Part shown: in pieces, positions 32,901-43,800 of the stretch | Layout: every line of letters starts with the position of its first letter | Numbering within the stretch: the stretch's first letter is position 1 | Source: Marinobacterium jannaschii DSM 6295 | GTDB taxonomy: Bacteria > Pseudomonadota > Gammaproteobacteria > Pseudomonadales > Balneatricaceae | Length of the DNA: 64,000 bases | Direction of reading: 5' to 3' | NCBI RefSeq assembly: GCF_000620085.1 | Contig: NZ_JHVJ01000004.1 | Location: 139,387 to 203,386, forward strand | Notes under the pieces: generated by a model | The model's database searches: none | Told to the model about the DNA's origin: nothing | What the model saw: the letters and a program-made list of their open reading frames with translations, nothing else | Made by a program: the position numbers and the translations under genes

Positions 32901-34832
32901 GGTAACGGTAAGGTTGACCGCAAGGCCCTGCCTGATCCGGATCAGCAGCCAGAAACGGCCGTCGAGAGTCTGGCCGACAATAACGGTGAACCCCGCAACA
33001 GCACTGAAGCGGCGCTGCTGACCATCTGGCGCGAGCTGCTCGGTAAGCCGGAGCTGGGCATTCATGACAACTTCTTTGCCAACGGTGGCGATTCCATCCT
33101 CGGCCTGCAGATTATCGCCAAAGCACGCCCGCAGCAGATTACCCTGACGCCGAAGGCGATCTTCGAACACCAGACCGTCGCAGAGCTGGCTGCCGTGGCG
33201 GAGACCCCGCAAGGTAAGTTGCAGCAGGCGCTGCTGGAGATCGCCCGTGACGTGCTGGGTAAGCCGGACCTGAGCGCCACGGATAACTTTTTCGCTGTCG
33301 GCGGCGACTCTATCCTCAGCCTGCAGATTATTGCCAAGGCCCGGGCGGCGGGTATCGCCCTGACGCCGAAGCAGGTGTTCGAGCATCAGAGCATGGCCGA
33401 ACTGGCACAGGTTGCCAGCCTGACCGAACAGAGCCGCGAAGCAGAGAGCAAGCCGCAGGATCTACTGCCCACCGAACCCTTCCCGCTGACACCGATACAG
33501 CACTGGTTCTTCCAGCAACAGTCCGCTTCTCAGACCCCGTCACAATTGGGCCACTGGAACCAGTCACTGCTGCTCGACAGCCAGCTGGATATCGATCTGC
33601 CGGCCCTGCGCGCTGCCAGCCTGAAGCTGGCCGAACGTCACCCGAGCCTGCGCCTGCGCTTTATCCAGCACGAAGGCCAATGGCTACAGCAGTACCAACC
33701 GCTGGCGCAGGATTGGGCTGAACGCCTGGCCACCGAGTGCCGGAGCGATCAGCTGGACGATCAGTTGCTGGCGCAACTGCAGTCCGGTTTTAACCTCGAC
33801 AGTGCGCCGCTGCTGAAACTGGTCTGGCTGCCGCAGCAGAGACAGCTGCTGTGTACGGCTCACCACCTGATCGTCGATGCCGTCAGCTGGCAGATCCTGC
33901 TGACTGATCTGGCAGCACTCTATGCCGCCGAGCTGGGTGATGCTCAGGCACCGGTTGCGGTGGATGCCGTGAGATTCCATCAGTGGCAGCAGCAACTGGT
34001 CGAACGCACTGCTGCGATCGATACCCCACAGGCACGCCACTACTGGCAGCAGCAGGTTCAGCCTGAGTTGCCACGCAGCGCTGCTGACAACTGCTATGGC
34101 AACAGTGCTGCCATCAGTACCCGGCTGGATGCCGCCACCACCGCCCGCCTGCTGGGCGAGGCCAATGGTGCCTACAACAGCCGCGTGCAGGAACTGCTGC
34201 TGACTGCCCTGGCCCGGTTGCTGGGACAGTGGCAGCAGCTGCCAGAGATCTGTATCGAGCTGGAAGGCCATGGCCGTGAAGCGGCCGAGAGTGGTCTCGA
34301 CCTTTCCGCCAGCATCGGCTGGTTCACCAGTCGCTACCCACAGAAGCTATCGGCGGCGGCCGACTGGGCCAGCGCGTTGATCCACAACAAGGAGCAACTG
34401 CGCCGCCTGCCGGGTAACGGTCTCGACTATGGCCTGCTGCGTTATCTGGCGACTGACAGCGACAGCTGGCCGCAACACAGCTTTGTCTCCTTCAACTATC
34501 TGGGACAGCAGGAACAGGCCAGTGAGAGGCCGTTCTCACTGGCTACTGCGCTTTGTCCGGGGATGCGTGCCGATGAAAACCAGCGCCCGCACCTGCTGGA
34601 TATTAATGCCCTGGTACTGGCCGGCGAGCTGCATATCGAATGGAGTTATCCGGCCAGCGATCCGGCCTTTGCCCGCGTGCCCATGCTGGCAGAAGACTAT
34701 CTGCTGTTGCTGCAACGCCTGCTGGATCACTGTTGCGATCCGGCCAACGGCCGTGCCACCGCCGCCGATTTCCCCGATGCCGGGATCAGCGACGCGGAAT
34801 TTATCGACCTGCTGGCAGAACTGGAGGCCTGA
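29979..34832 (+). CDS. NRPS 1: dock - C(starter) - A(Asp) - T - T - E
   Basis: A 1617-residue NRPS. Domains by approximate residue: TubC-type docking 1-55; condensation 63-485 with HHIAADF (about 194), a starter type that should acylate the first residue; adenylation 508-986; two carriers 1011-1072 and 1081-1144, both GGDSI type; epimerisation 1164-1580 (HHLIVDAVSW, EGHGRE, GWFTSRYP, FNYLGQ). Pocket residues read by alignment to GrsA are D-L-T-K-V-G-H-V-G, the aspartate code. The module therefore installs acyl-D-Asp. Twin carriers are unusual and also occur in the Asp module of NRPS 3. A 25-base gap leads to NRPS 2. Confidence 0.9.
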   Translation: MSDAISLLKQCWLRGINLSLKDDKLSFKAAPGVMDQTMLAEIRQHKTGLISALQAQPDYFEPRPLSANERALWFLYRMAPDSAAYNMAYAVKLSVGISEAAINQAFATLLARHPILCTPYGERDGEPLQWARAVTPGRLEARMMLDAGAEQLQQWISEEADRPLVLESGQICRAALAINQTEQGAEPHLVLVVHHIAADFISFEVLRQEFLQLLGGKTPAQAAAYSYRDWAVQQQLALRQGEKSREYWLAELEGLPQLQLPTDFRPGSDTRAEGEEISFVLAEPRAAQLRQQCRDLGITPYVWWLSAFQWFMARLSGQDDFLIGTPSAGRLKPEHSRLVGYLVNPLPLRCQPQWEQSFADWSGQVAQQVKRALSHQAYPFAALVEQLEVQREAGRSPVFQHMFTLNHERPEAGKAGLIEAELLAEQRGAAHELNLVVVDDRSCFTGKWRYNNSLYRRESAERIRESFLCFVSQLLDDNQQALHSLTLASDENVSILQGEPLAPLADSAWQAFANHCAQRPDAIALQQGSDSLSYAELMQRVESAAAQLHSDGIQAGERIGICLERSIGQVVLMLASWRLGAAYVALDGKWPEGRLQFVAEDAQLKLIAGAGERPDWLADACHWFSPQAISAGTAAITEVAPAQAGDAAYLIYTSGSTGQPKGVVLSQSNLIHYASAVIDRLALDADASLATLASNGADLGYTALYGALLSGRTLRLLPEDLAFDAEALADELAQRPVDCLKIVPSHLNGLLLASPRAELLPRCALVTGGEALTPDLIARIKERSPQLALFNHYGPTETTVGVVMKRLDAAEPVVALGQPLANVQLRIVDSCGQPLPQGFAGELEVAGPTLAAGYLGQPEMTAERFYQAAGLRWYRTGDRVMQVAGELQFIGRCDFQVKIRGYRVEPGEVESWLKQQADDAVVINAPDERGNNRLVAYLVADQTALDVLRQEMAAVLPDYMVPAVWIALDQLPLLGNGKVDRKALPDPDQQPETAVESLADNNGEPRNSTEAALLTIWRELLGKPELGIHDNFFANGGDSILGLQIIAKARPQQITLTPKAIFEHQTVAELAAVAETPQGKLQQALLEIARDVLGKPDLSATDNFFAVGGDSILSLQIIAKARAAGIALTPKQVFEHQSMAELAQVASLTEQSREAESKPQDLLPTEPFPLTPIQHWFFQQQSASQTPSQLGHWNQSLLLDSQLDIDLPALRAASLKLAERHPSLRLRFIQHEGQWLQQYQPLAQDWAERLATECRSDQLDDQLLAQLQSGFNLDSAPLLKLVWLPQQRQLLCTAHHLIVDAVSWQILLTDLAALYAAELGDAQAPVAVDAVRFHQWQQQLVERTAAIDTPQARHYWQQQVQPELPRSAADNCYGNSAAISTRLDAATTARLLGEANGAYNSRVQELLLTALARLLGQWQQLPEICIELEGHGREAAESGLDLSASIGWFTSRYPQKLSAAADWASALIHNKEQLRRLPGNGLDYGLLRYLATDSDSWPQHSFVSFNYLGQQEQASERPFSLATALCPGMRADENQRPHLLDINALVLAGELHIEWSYPASDPAFARVPMLAEDYLLLLQRLLDHCCDPANGRATAADFPDAGISDAEFIDLLAELEA

Positions 34833-34857
34833 GCCTGAGCGCTCTGAACGAAAGACT

Positions 34858-37800
34858 ATGGCAAACCCACAGAACCCAACATCTACGACACCGTTGCCGA
34901 TGAAAGAGCTGTCCAACAATATCGAAGCGATCTACCCGCTGGCGCCGATGCAGCAGGGACTGCTGTTCCACACCCTGATGAATCCGGGCCAGGGTATGTA
35001 CCTGCTGCAGTACCGCCATGTGATGGAGATGGACAATCTCGACACCGATGCCTTCCAGCGTGCCTGGAACGCCGTAGTGCAGCGTCACGAACTGCTGCGT
35101 ACCGCCTTTGTCTGGAAACAGCAGAAGCGGCCGCTGCAGGTAGTCTTTAAGCAGCTGGATCTGCCGGTGGCAGAGCTCGACTGGCGCGGCCTGGATGCCG
35201 CAACCCAGCAACAGCAGCTGGAGGCGATGCTGGCAGAGGAGCGCCGCGAAGAGCTGGCCTTTAACAAGGCACCGCTGATGCGGGTGCGGCTGATCCGCCT
35301 GGGCGAGAACCGCTACCAGTTCGTGCGCAGCTATCACCATATCCTGATGGATGCCTGGTGCTTCTCGCTGATCATGATGGACTTCCTCGCCTGCTACCGC
35401 GCCTTCAGCCAGGGCAAGAGCCTGAGCCTGGAGAAGCCGCGCCAGTACCGCGACTTTATCAACTGGCTGCAGGCGCAGCCGGCCGATGGCCACCGGGATT
35501 TCTGGCAGCAGCGCCTGGCCGGATTCGATACCCCGACGCCGCTGGGCATCCGCCAGCCACAGCAGTTCGCCGACGCCGAGCCGGTGGTCGACGTGGTCGA
35601 GCAGCTCAGTGTCGCCGACACCGCACGGCTGCAGCAGCTGGCAGCGCAGAATCAGGTGACCCTCAACACTTTGGTACAGGGTGCCTGGGCGCTGCTGCTG
35701 AACCGTTACAGTGGCGAGCAGGATCTGCTGTTTGGTGTCACAGTGGCCGGCCGTCCTGCCCATATGAACGGCATGGAATCGGTGGTAGGGCTGTTTATCA
35801 ATACCCTGCCGCTGCGCTGGCAGGTCAAGCCGACCGCCAGACTGGGCGAATGGCTGCGTGAACTGCAGCGCGAAAACCTGGCCCTGCGTGAACATGAGAC
35901 CAGCTCGCTGGCCGATATCCAGCAGTGGAGTGAGGTGGAGGGGCAGGACCTGTTCCAGAGCCTGTTCGTGTTTGAGAACGCGCCGATGGATGCCGGCCTG
36001 AGCCAGGAAAACCTGGAGTTTATCGTTCAGGACGCTACCAACCGGACCCATACCAACTACCCGATCACCGTGGTGATCATCCCCGGCGAGCAGCTGCACC
36101 TGCAGCTGACCTATCAGGGCAGCGATTTCTGCCATAGCGCGGTAGAAACCATGCTGGGCCATTTCCGCACCTTGTTGCTGGCGATGGCCGGGCAGGCGGC
36201 GGATGTCCGCCTCGACAGCCTGCCGATGATTTCCACCACCGAGTTGATACAACAGCAGCAATGGGGCCAGGGCGACGCACTGCCGCTGGGCGCTGACTAT
36301 ATCACCCGCTTTGAAGCGCAAGTGGCCGCTAACCCCGATCGTACGGCAGTGCGTGGCAGTGATATGGAATTATCTTTCAAAGAACTGAACCAGCGCGCCA
36401 ATTCACTGTCACAGCTATTAATCCGACAGGGTGTCGGTGTAGATAGCATCGTTGCTTTGCTGGGTGAGCGTAACGCCGAGCTGTTGGTAATGATTCTGGC
36501 CGTGCTAAAAGCCGGTGGCGCATATTTGCCACTGGACCCTAAGCAGCCCCCACTGCGTTTGGCACAGGTGTTAAAACAGAGTCGTTCCCCGCTGCTTCTG
36601 GCGATCCCCTCTACTCAGCAACTCGCTCAGCAGGCAATTGATGTGCTGGATGCAGGTACGGCCCTTCCAGATCTTTTCCCCTTCGATCTGGTTGGGCAGG
36701 TACTTGATTCCGCTTCCGCTGAAAATCCTTCCGTCCCGACAAGCCCCGAAAACCTCGGTTATGTGATCTTTACCTCCGGCTCCACCGGCACACCTAAAGG
36801 TGCCATGGTGACCCGTCAGGGTATGCTCAATAACATGCTCGGCAAGTTCGCGCCGTTGCAACTGGGTACTGAGGATGTCATCGCTCAGACCGCCTCTCAG
36901 TGCTTCGATATCTCGGTATGGCAGTTCCTGATCGCACCGATTCTCGGTGCCCGGGTGGAGATCCTGCCCGATTGTGTCAGCCAGGATCCGGCGCGTCTGG
37001 TGCAGGAGATCGAACAGCGCGGTATCACTATTCTGGAGCCGGTACCGGCCTTGCTGCAGGGCATGTTGCTGCAGGATCAGCCGCTCGACAGTCTGAAATG
37101 GGTGCTGCCGACCGGTGAGGCGCTGCCGCCCGTCGTGGCACAGCAGTGGAGCGAGCGCTACCCGGCGATCCCGCTGATGAATGCCTACGGTCCGGCGGAG
37201 TGTTCCGACGATGTCGCCTTCCACCCGATCACCGAACGTCTGGATGACAGCGTGCGCCATGTGCCGATCGGCCGTGCCACCGCCAATAACCGCCTCTACC
37301 TGCTTAGTCCTGAACTGGAGCCGATGCCGGTGGGTGCTATTGGCGAGATCTATGTGGCCGGTACCGGTGTCGGTCGCGGCTACCTGAACGAACCGGAACG
37401 TACCGCCGGTGTCTTCCTGCCGAATCCATTTAACGACTCTCCAGATAGCGAGGGTTCCCGTCTTTACCGCACCGGCGACCTGGCGCGCCTACTGCCCGAT
37501 GGCAGCCTGCAGTATGTCGGCCGTGTCGACTATCAGGTCAAAGTACGCGGTTACCGTATCGAGCTGGGCGAAATCGAATCCCGCCTCGGTCAGCATCCGC
37601 TGATCGACGAAGTGGTGCTGATCGCCGCTGATGATAGCCAGCGTGGCAAGATGCTGGTGGCCTATATCGCCGGTAGCGACGCCGAGAGCCTGGCCGAAGG
37701 TGGCAGCTGGCGCGGCCTGCGTGACTTTGTCGCCGAGGGTCTGCCGGACTACATGGTACCGGCTGCCTTTGTTGCGATGACGAAACTGCCGCGCAACAAC

Positions 37801-40800
37801 AACGGCAAGGTTGACCGTAAACAGCTGCCGGAACTGGATTTCAACCGTCAGCGTGAAGCCAGCTATGTAGCACCACAGAACGAACTGCAGCAACAACTGG
37901 CCGAGACCTGGCAGTCCCTGCTGGGGCTGGAGAGGGTGGGCATCAGCGATAACTTCTTCGAACTCGGCGGCCACTCCCTGCTGGCGACTCAGTTAGTCGG
38001 CCAGCTCAGTCGCCTGCTGGGTTATGAAGTGCCGTTGCGCAGCCTGTTCGAGCAGCCAACCATCGAGCTGCTGGCCGACTGGCTGGATCAGAATCAGGAT
38101 GTTGCGGCTTTGCCAGCGCTGACACCGGCGGGGCGCGATGTGCTGATGCCTCTGTCCTGGTCACAGCAGCGGATGTGGTTCCTGCAGCAGCTGGAGCCGC
38201 AGAGTGCTGCCTACAACCTGCCAGCCGCACTGCGTATTCGCGGTCAGCTGGATGCCAGATTAATGCAACAGGCGCTGAACCAGCTGCTGTCCCGGCATGA
38301 GGTGCTGCGTACCCGTTTCGTGGTCGAGCAGGGCGAGCCACGCCAGCTGATTGAATACTCTCTGAAGCTGGTGCTGCAGCAGCAGGATCTGCGCGCTGAA
38401 GCCGATGTTGATGCCGCTCTGAACCGGGCCCTGCGCGCCGATGCGATGCAGCCGTTCAAGCTGGAACAAGCACCGCTACTGCGCGTCAGCCTCTACCAGC
38501 TGGAAGACAGTCAGGTACTGGCCTTCAACTGCCACCATATCATCGCCGATGCCTGGTCATTGCGCCTGCTGATCGACCAGTTCTGTCAGGATTACCGTGC
38601 GCTTGTCGATGATGCTCAGGCTGCTGGCAGCGACATAGCGGCGGCCGCCGCCGAATTGCAGTACGCCGACTACGCCATCTGGCAGCAGCAACTGATGCGT
38701 GACGGCCTGCTGGATACTCAGCTGGAATACTGGCGTTCACTGCTGCAGCCTGAGGGTCAGGCCGAACTGCCATTGCTGGAACTGAGCACCGACTATCCGC
38801 GTCCGACCCAGCCAAGTGGTGCCGGTCAGCGTCTGGTCTCCGAGCTGCCCGCCGCGCTGGCACAGCAGCTGATCGCTGCTGATCGCAGTGCCGGTCGCAG
38901 CCACTTCACCACCACCATGGCCGCTTTCCAGCTGCTGCTGGGTGCCTACAGCGGCCAGCAGGATATTCTGATTGGCGTGCCGGTGGCGAACCGTCACCAT
39001 GCTGCCACCCAGCCGATGCTGGGCTGCTTTATCAATACCCTGGTGCATCGCGCTGACCTGCAGCCACAGCAGAGCGTCGAGCAGCTGCTGGCCGCCATTG
39101 CCGATCAGGCGCTGCAGGCCCAGGCGAATCAGGACCTGCCGTTTGATTACCTGATCGACCAGCTTGGCGTCGACCGCCAGCTGAGTTACAACCCGCTGTT
39201 CCAGGCGATGTTTAACTTCCTTTCCGGCACGGCGCTGGAACAGCTGGATATCGCCGGTATCGAAGCCGAAGCGATCGACAACCGTCCGGATACTGCCCTC
39301 TGTGACTTTAAGCTCGACCTGCAGGCCCATGACGGCGGCTTCATCCTGAGCTTTGAGTACAGCAGTGAGCTGTTCGCTCCGGAAACCGTGGCGCGTATGG
39401 CGGCCGACTATCAGCGTATCCTTGCCTGGTTGCTGGATAACCCGGCTGCACATCTGGCGGAGATGAACCTGTGGCAGCCGACTGAAGTAGCGGTTGCCGT
39501 CGAGCCGCTGCAGGATCTGCTGGCGCAATTTGCCGGCCAGGTACAGGCCGCGCCTGAAGCCCTGGCGCTGCAAGGCGCTACCGGCAGCCTGAGCTATGCC
39601 GAACTGGACCAGCGCAGCGACCGCCTCGCCGCCGCATTGCAGCAGCAGGGCGTGACCCTTGGAGCGCGTGTCGCGCTTTGTGTTGAGCGTGATGGGGCGA
39701 TGCTGATCTCAATGCTGGCAGTACTCAAGTGCGGCGCAGCTTATGTGCCGCTGGAGCCGGCCTGGCCGGTCGAACGTGCGGGTTATATTCTCGAACATTC
39801 CCGCCCAAGCCTCTGTCTGGTGGACGATGCCCTGCGTGGTCAGATTGAACAGTGGCAGCCGGGCCTGGCCTGCCTGTCACCGCAGGCCACTGCCGATCAG
39901 CCGCTGCAACCGGTGGCGCTGAAACAAAACCAGCTGGCCTATATCCTCTACACCTCCGGCTCCACCGGACGTCCTAAGGGGGTTGAGATCAGTCGCGATA
40001 ATATCGCCCACCTGTGCCGCGCCCTGGCTACAGAGTTCCCGTTGCAGCAGCGGGATCAGGTGTTGGCGCTGACCACCTACTGTTTCGATATTTCGGTGCT
40101 GGAGCTGCTCTATCCACTGACCCGTGGTGCCAGCATCCTGATCGCCGATAAGCAACAGGTGCGTGATCCGCAGCAGCTGGCACTGCTGTTGGATCAAAAC
40201 CCGGTCAGCCTGATGCAGGCAACCCCGGCCACCTGGAGCATGTTGCTGGCTCAGACGCCACGCCGCTTCGACGGCATCACTGCCATTGCCGGTGGTGAGG
40301 CGTTAAGCGCGGGACTAGCCGGCCAGTTGCTGGCGCGTGGAGTCGATCTGACCAACGCTTATGGCCCGACTGAAGCCACCGTCTGGGCCAGCTTCCAGCG
40401 CCTGCAGCCAGGCGATTGCCAGCACGATGGCAACGCCGTGATGCCGATCGGTCGCGCCATCGAAGGGCTACAGGCCTATGTGCTGGACAGCGCCCTGCGC
40501 CCGGTACCAACCGGGGTGGTTGGCGAACTGTACCTGTCGGGTGACGGTGTCGGGCTGGGCTATCACCGCGCACCGGAACTGACCGCGGCCGCCTTCCTGC
40601 TAAGCCCGTTCGGCCCTGATGGCGAACGACTCTACAAAACCGGCGATCTGGTGCGTCGCCGCGCCGATGGCGTGCTGGACTATATCGGCCGTAACGACTT
40701 TCAGGTCAAACTGCGCGGCTTCCGTATCGAGCTGGGTGAGATCGAGGCCCTGCTGCCACAGCTGGACGGGGTGGATAATGCCGCCGTGCTGCTGCAGGGC

Positions 40801-43800
40801 AGTGGTGATAAGGCGCGCCTGGTGACCTACTGGAGCGGCAGCAAGCAGGACAGCGATCTACTGCGTCAGCACCTGGCGGTCCACCTGCCGGAATATATGC
40901 TGCCAAGCGCCTGGCAGTGGCTAGCTGAGCTGCCACAGAACGCCAATGGCAAGGTTGACCGTAAGGCCCTGCCTGCACTGCTTGAAGAGCAACAAGGTAC
41001 GGTTAGCAGCGGCAGTGCGCCACAGGGGCACTGGGAGCAACTGCTGGCCGGTTACTGGCAGCAACTGTTGCAACAGCCGCAGGTCAGCCGTGAAGACAAC
41101 TTCTTCAATCTGGGCGGCCACTCCTTGCTGGCTGCACGTCTGGTGGCAACCCTGGCGGAAGAGCAGGGCATCGAGCTGCCACTGCGCAGCTTGTTTGAGA
41201 AGCCGCAGCTGTCTGAGCTGGCCGCCGAGCTGGAAAATCTGGCAGAGCAGGGCAGCAACAGCCTCCGTATCCAGGCCTGTGGTCGCGAAGGGTTGCTGCC
41301 GATGCACGCGACCCAGAAACGCCTCTGGTTCCTGGAGCAGTTTAACGGTGCCAGCCGCGCCTATCAGTTGACCCTGGCGCTGCGTATTAAAGGTACGCTG
41401 GAGCAGAGTGCGCTGGAACTGGCGCTGCTGCAGCTGATCGAGCGTCAGCACAGCCTGCGTACCCTGTTTACCGAACATCAGGGCGAGCTCTACCAACAGG
41501 TGCTGCCGAAGATCCCACTGCCACTGCAGGTACATCCAGTCAGCGCCGAATTGCTGGCCGAAGGTGCTGAAGAGGCACTGGAGGCGCAACTGCGTCAGTT
41601 GGCCGATCAGCCATTTGAACCGCAGACCAGCGCGCCGTGGCGCATCAACCTGCTGCAGCCTGAGCAGGTGGCTGAAGGCGAGGGCACAGAGCAGGTACTG
41701 CAACTCTGTATGCACCACCTGATCGCCGATGGCTGGTCGTTACAGCTGTTCTTCGAAGAGCTGCAGGCACTTTATCTGGCGGTACTGGACCAGCGCAGCG
41801 CTGAGCTGTCCGAACTGCCCTATCAGTTTGTTGACTACGCCTACTGGTGGCAGGGTGAGGAAGCCGCCGAATTGTTGCAACAGCAGCTGACCTACTGGAC
41901 CGGGAAGCTGGCCGGTGAGCAGCCATTGCTCGACCTGCCGACTGACCTGCCACGACCGAAGCAACTGGGTAACCGGGGCCAGCGTCACCGCTTTGAACTG
42001 CCCGCCACACTGGTAAGCCAGCTGCAACAGCGCAGTGCCGAACAGTCGGTGACCGCCTTTGTGCCGCTGCTGAATGCCTGGCAGCTGCTGCTGTCGCGCT
42101 ACAGCGGCCAGCAGGATATCCGGGTCGGTATTCCGGTGGCTAACCGTCACCAGGCCCACAGCGGCAAGCTGATCGGCTTCTTCGCCTCCACTCAGGTGGT
42201 GAAAGCGCCTTTGGCACCGCAACTGGCCGTCAGTGATAGCTGGCAGGCGTTGCAGCAGACCCTGAACGAGGCGCAACAGCATCAGGACCTGCCGTTCGAA
42301 CAACTGGTCGATGCCCTGCAGTTGCCACGGGATAACGGTCGTGCGCCGCTGTTCCAGAGCCTGTTTAACCTGATCCAGCTGGACTCAGGTAACGCCTTTG
42401 CCGGGCTGGAAACCCGCCGTATCAACCTCGAGGAGGGCACGGCCCTGAGCGAGATCGGCCTGCAGATCGAGCAGGGTGCGGATCAGTGGCACTGCGTACT
42501 GGAGTACAGCAGTGAGCTGTTCCTGCCCGCGACGGCAGCGCGCTATGCCCGCCATTACCTGCAACTGCTGGAGGCTATGCTGGCCGGACCGCAGCTGCGC
42601 CTCTGCCAGTTACAGATGCTGGAGAGCAGCGACTTCGAGCGCGAGATCGCCTTCAACGCCACCGATGCCGAACTGGACCCGGGCCTCGACCTGATCCGTC
42701 GTTTCGAGGCCCAGGCCGAGCGCACCCCGGATGCCGAGGCGCTGCGTTTCCACGACCAGAGCCTCAGCTACCGCGAACTAAATCGCCAGGCCAACCAGCT
42801 GGCGCATCAGCTGATCGGCCGTGGCATCGCTGCCGAGCAGCCGGTTGCGGTATTGCTGGAACGCGGCCCGCAGTTGCTGCTGGCCCAGCTGGCGGTGCTG
42901 AAAGCCGGTGCCGCTTATATCCCGCTGGATCCGGCCCAACCGGCCGAGCGTCTGGGTTATATCTGCCAGCACGCCCAGCCTGCACTGCTGCTGACCCAGA
43001 CGGAATTTTCCGGCCTGCTGAGCTGCAGCGCCGAAGCCCTGTTGCTGGATCAGCCACCGCTTGAGCGCCCGCCAGAGCACAATCCGCAGCGTGCCGTTGA
43101 TTCGGCGCAGCTGGCCTATGTGATCTACACCTCCGGCTCGACCGGCAAGCCAAAGGGCGTGGCGGTCAGCCGTGGCAACCTGGCTAACTTCCTCTACGCC
43201 ATGGATCGGGAAGTGACACTGACAAGCGCCGACCGCTGGCTGGCGGTGACCACCTCATCCTTCGATATCAGTGCGCTGGAACTCTACCTGCCGCTGCTGC
43301 AGGGTGCCGCAGTACTGATCGCCGACCGCCGTCAGGCGATCGACGCTGATGCCCTGTTTGAGCTGTTGCAGCAGGCCACGGTATTCCAGGCCACTCCGGC
43401 CAGCTGGCAACTTCTTTTGACTAAGAATGCGTCTCAATGGCCAAACATTCGTGGTCTGATTGGCGGTGAAGCTGTCCCGGCCTCGTTGGCAGCACAGTTG
43501 TTGGAGAAGGGCGTTGCCCTGACCAACGTCTACGGCCCGACCGAGACCACCATCTGGTCGACCTCGCAGCCGCTGGATGCGACGGAGGTAGCCGCCGAAG
43601 GCGTCGCCGCCATCGGCCAGCCGCTGCTGAATAACCGTTGCTACCTGCTGGACGAGCAGCTGCAGCCGGTACCGCCGGGCGCGACGGGCGAGCTGTATAT
43701 CGCCGGTGAAGGCGTGGCCCGTGGTTACCAGAATGCCCCTGAGCTGACCGCCGCCGCCTTCCTGCCGAACCCGTTCAGCAATGATGGCAGTCGCTTCTAT

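Noticed and set aside
32019-33386. Long minus-strand open frames opposite the NRPS genes (also 38737-39573, 34801-36321, 44776-46368)
   Set aside because: They are shadows of CTG/CAG/GCC-rich coding DNA. Their products are low-complexity Gln/Leu/His/Arg strings with no motifs, and they overlap fully recognisable NRPS domains.
34429-34857. Upstream extension of NRPS 2 into NRPS 1
   Set aside because: That part is the out-of-frame image of the NRPS 1 epimerisation domain; ATG 34858 follows the NRPS 1 stop and starts a normal N-terminus.
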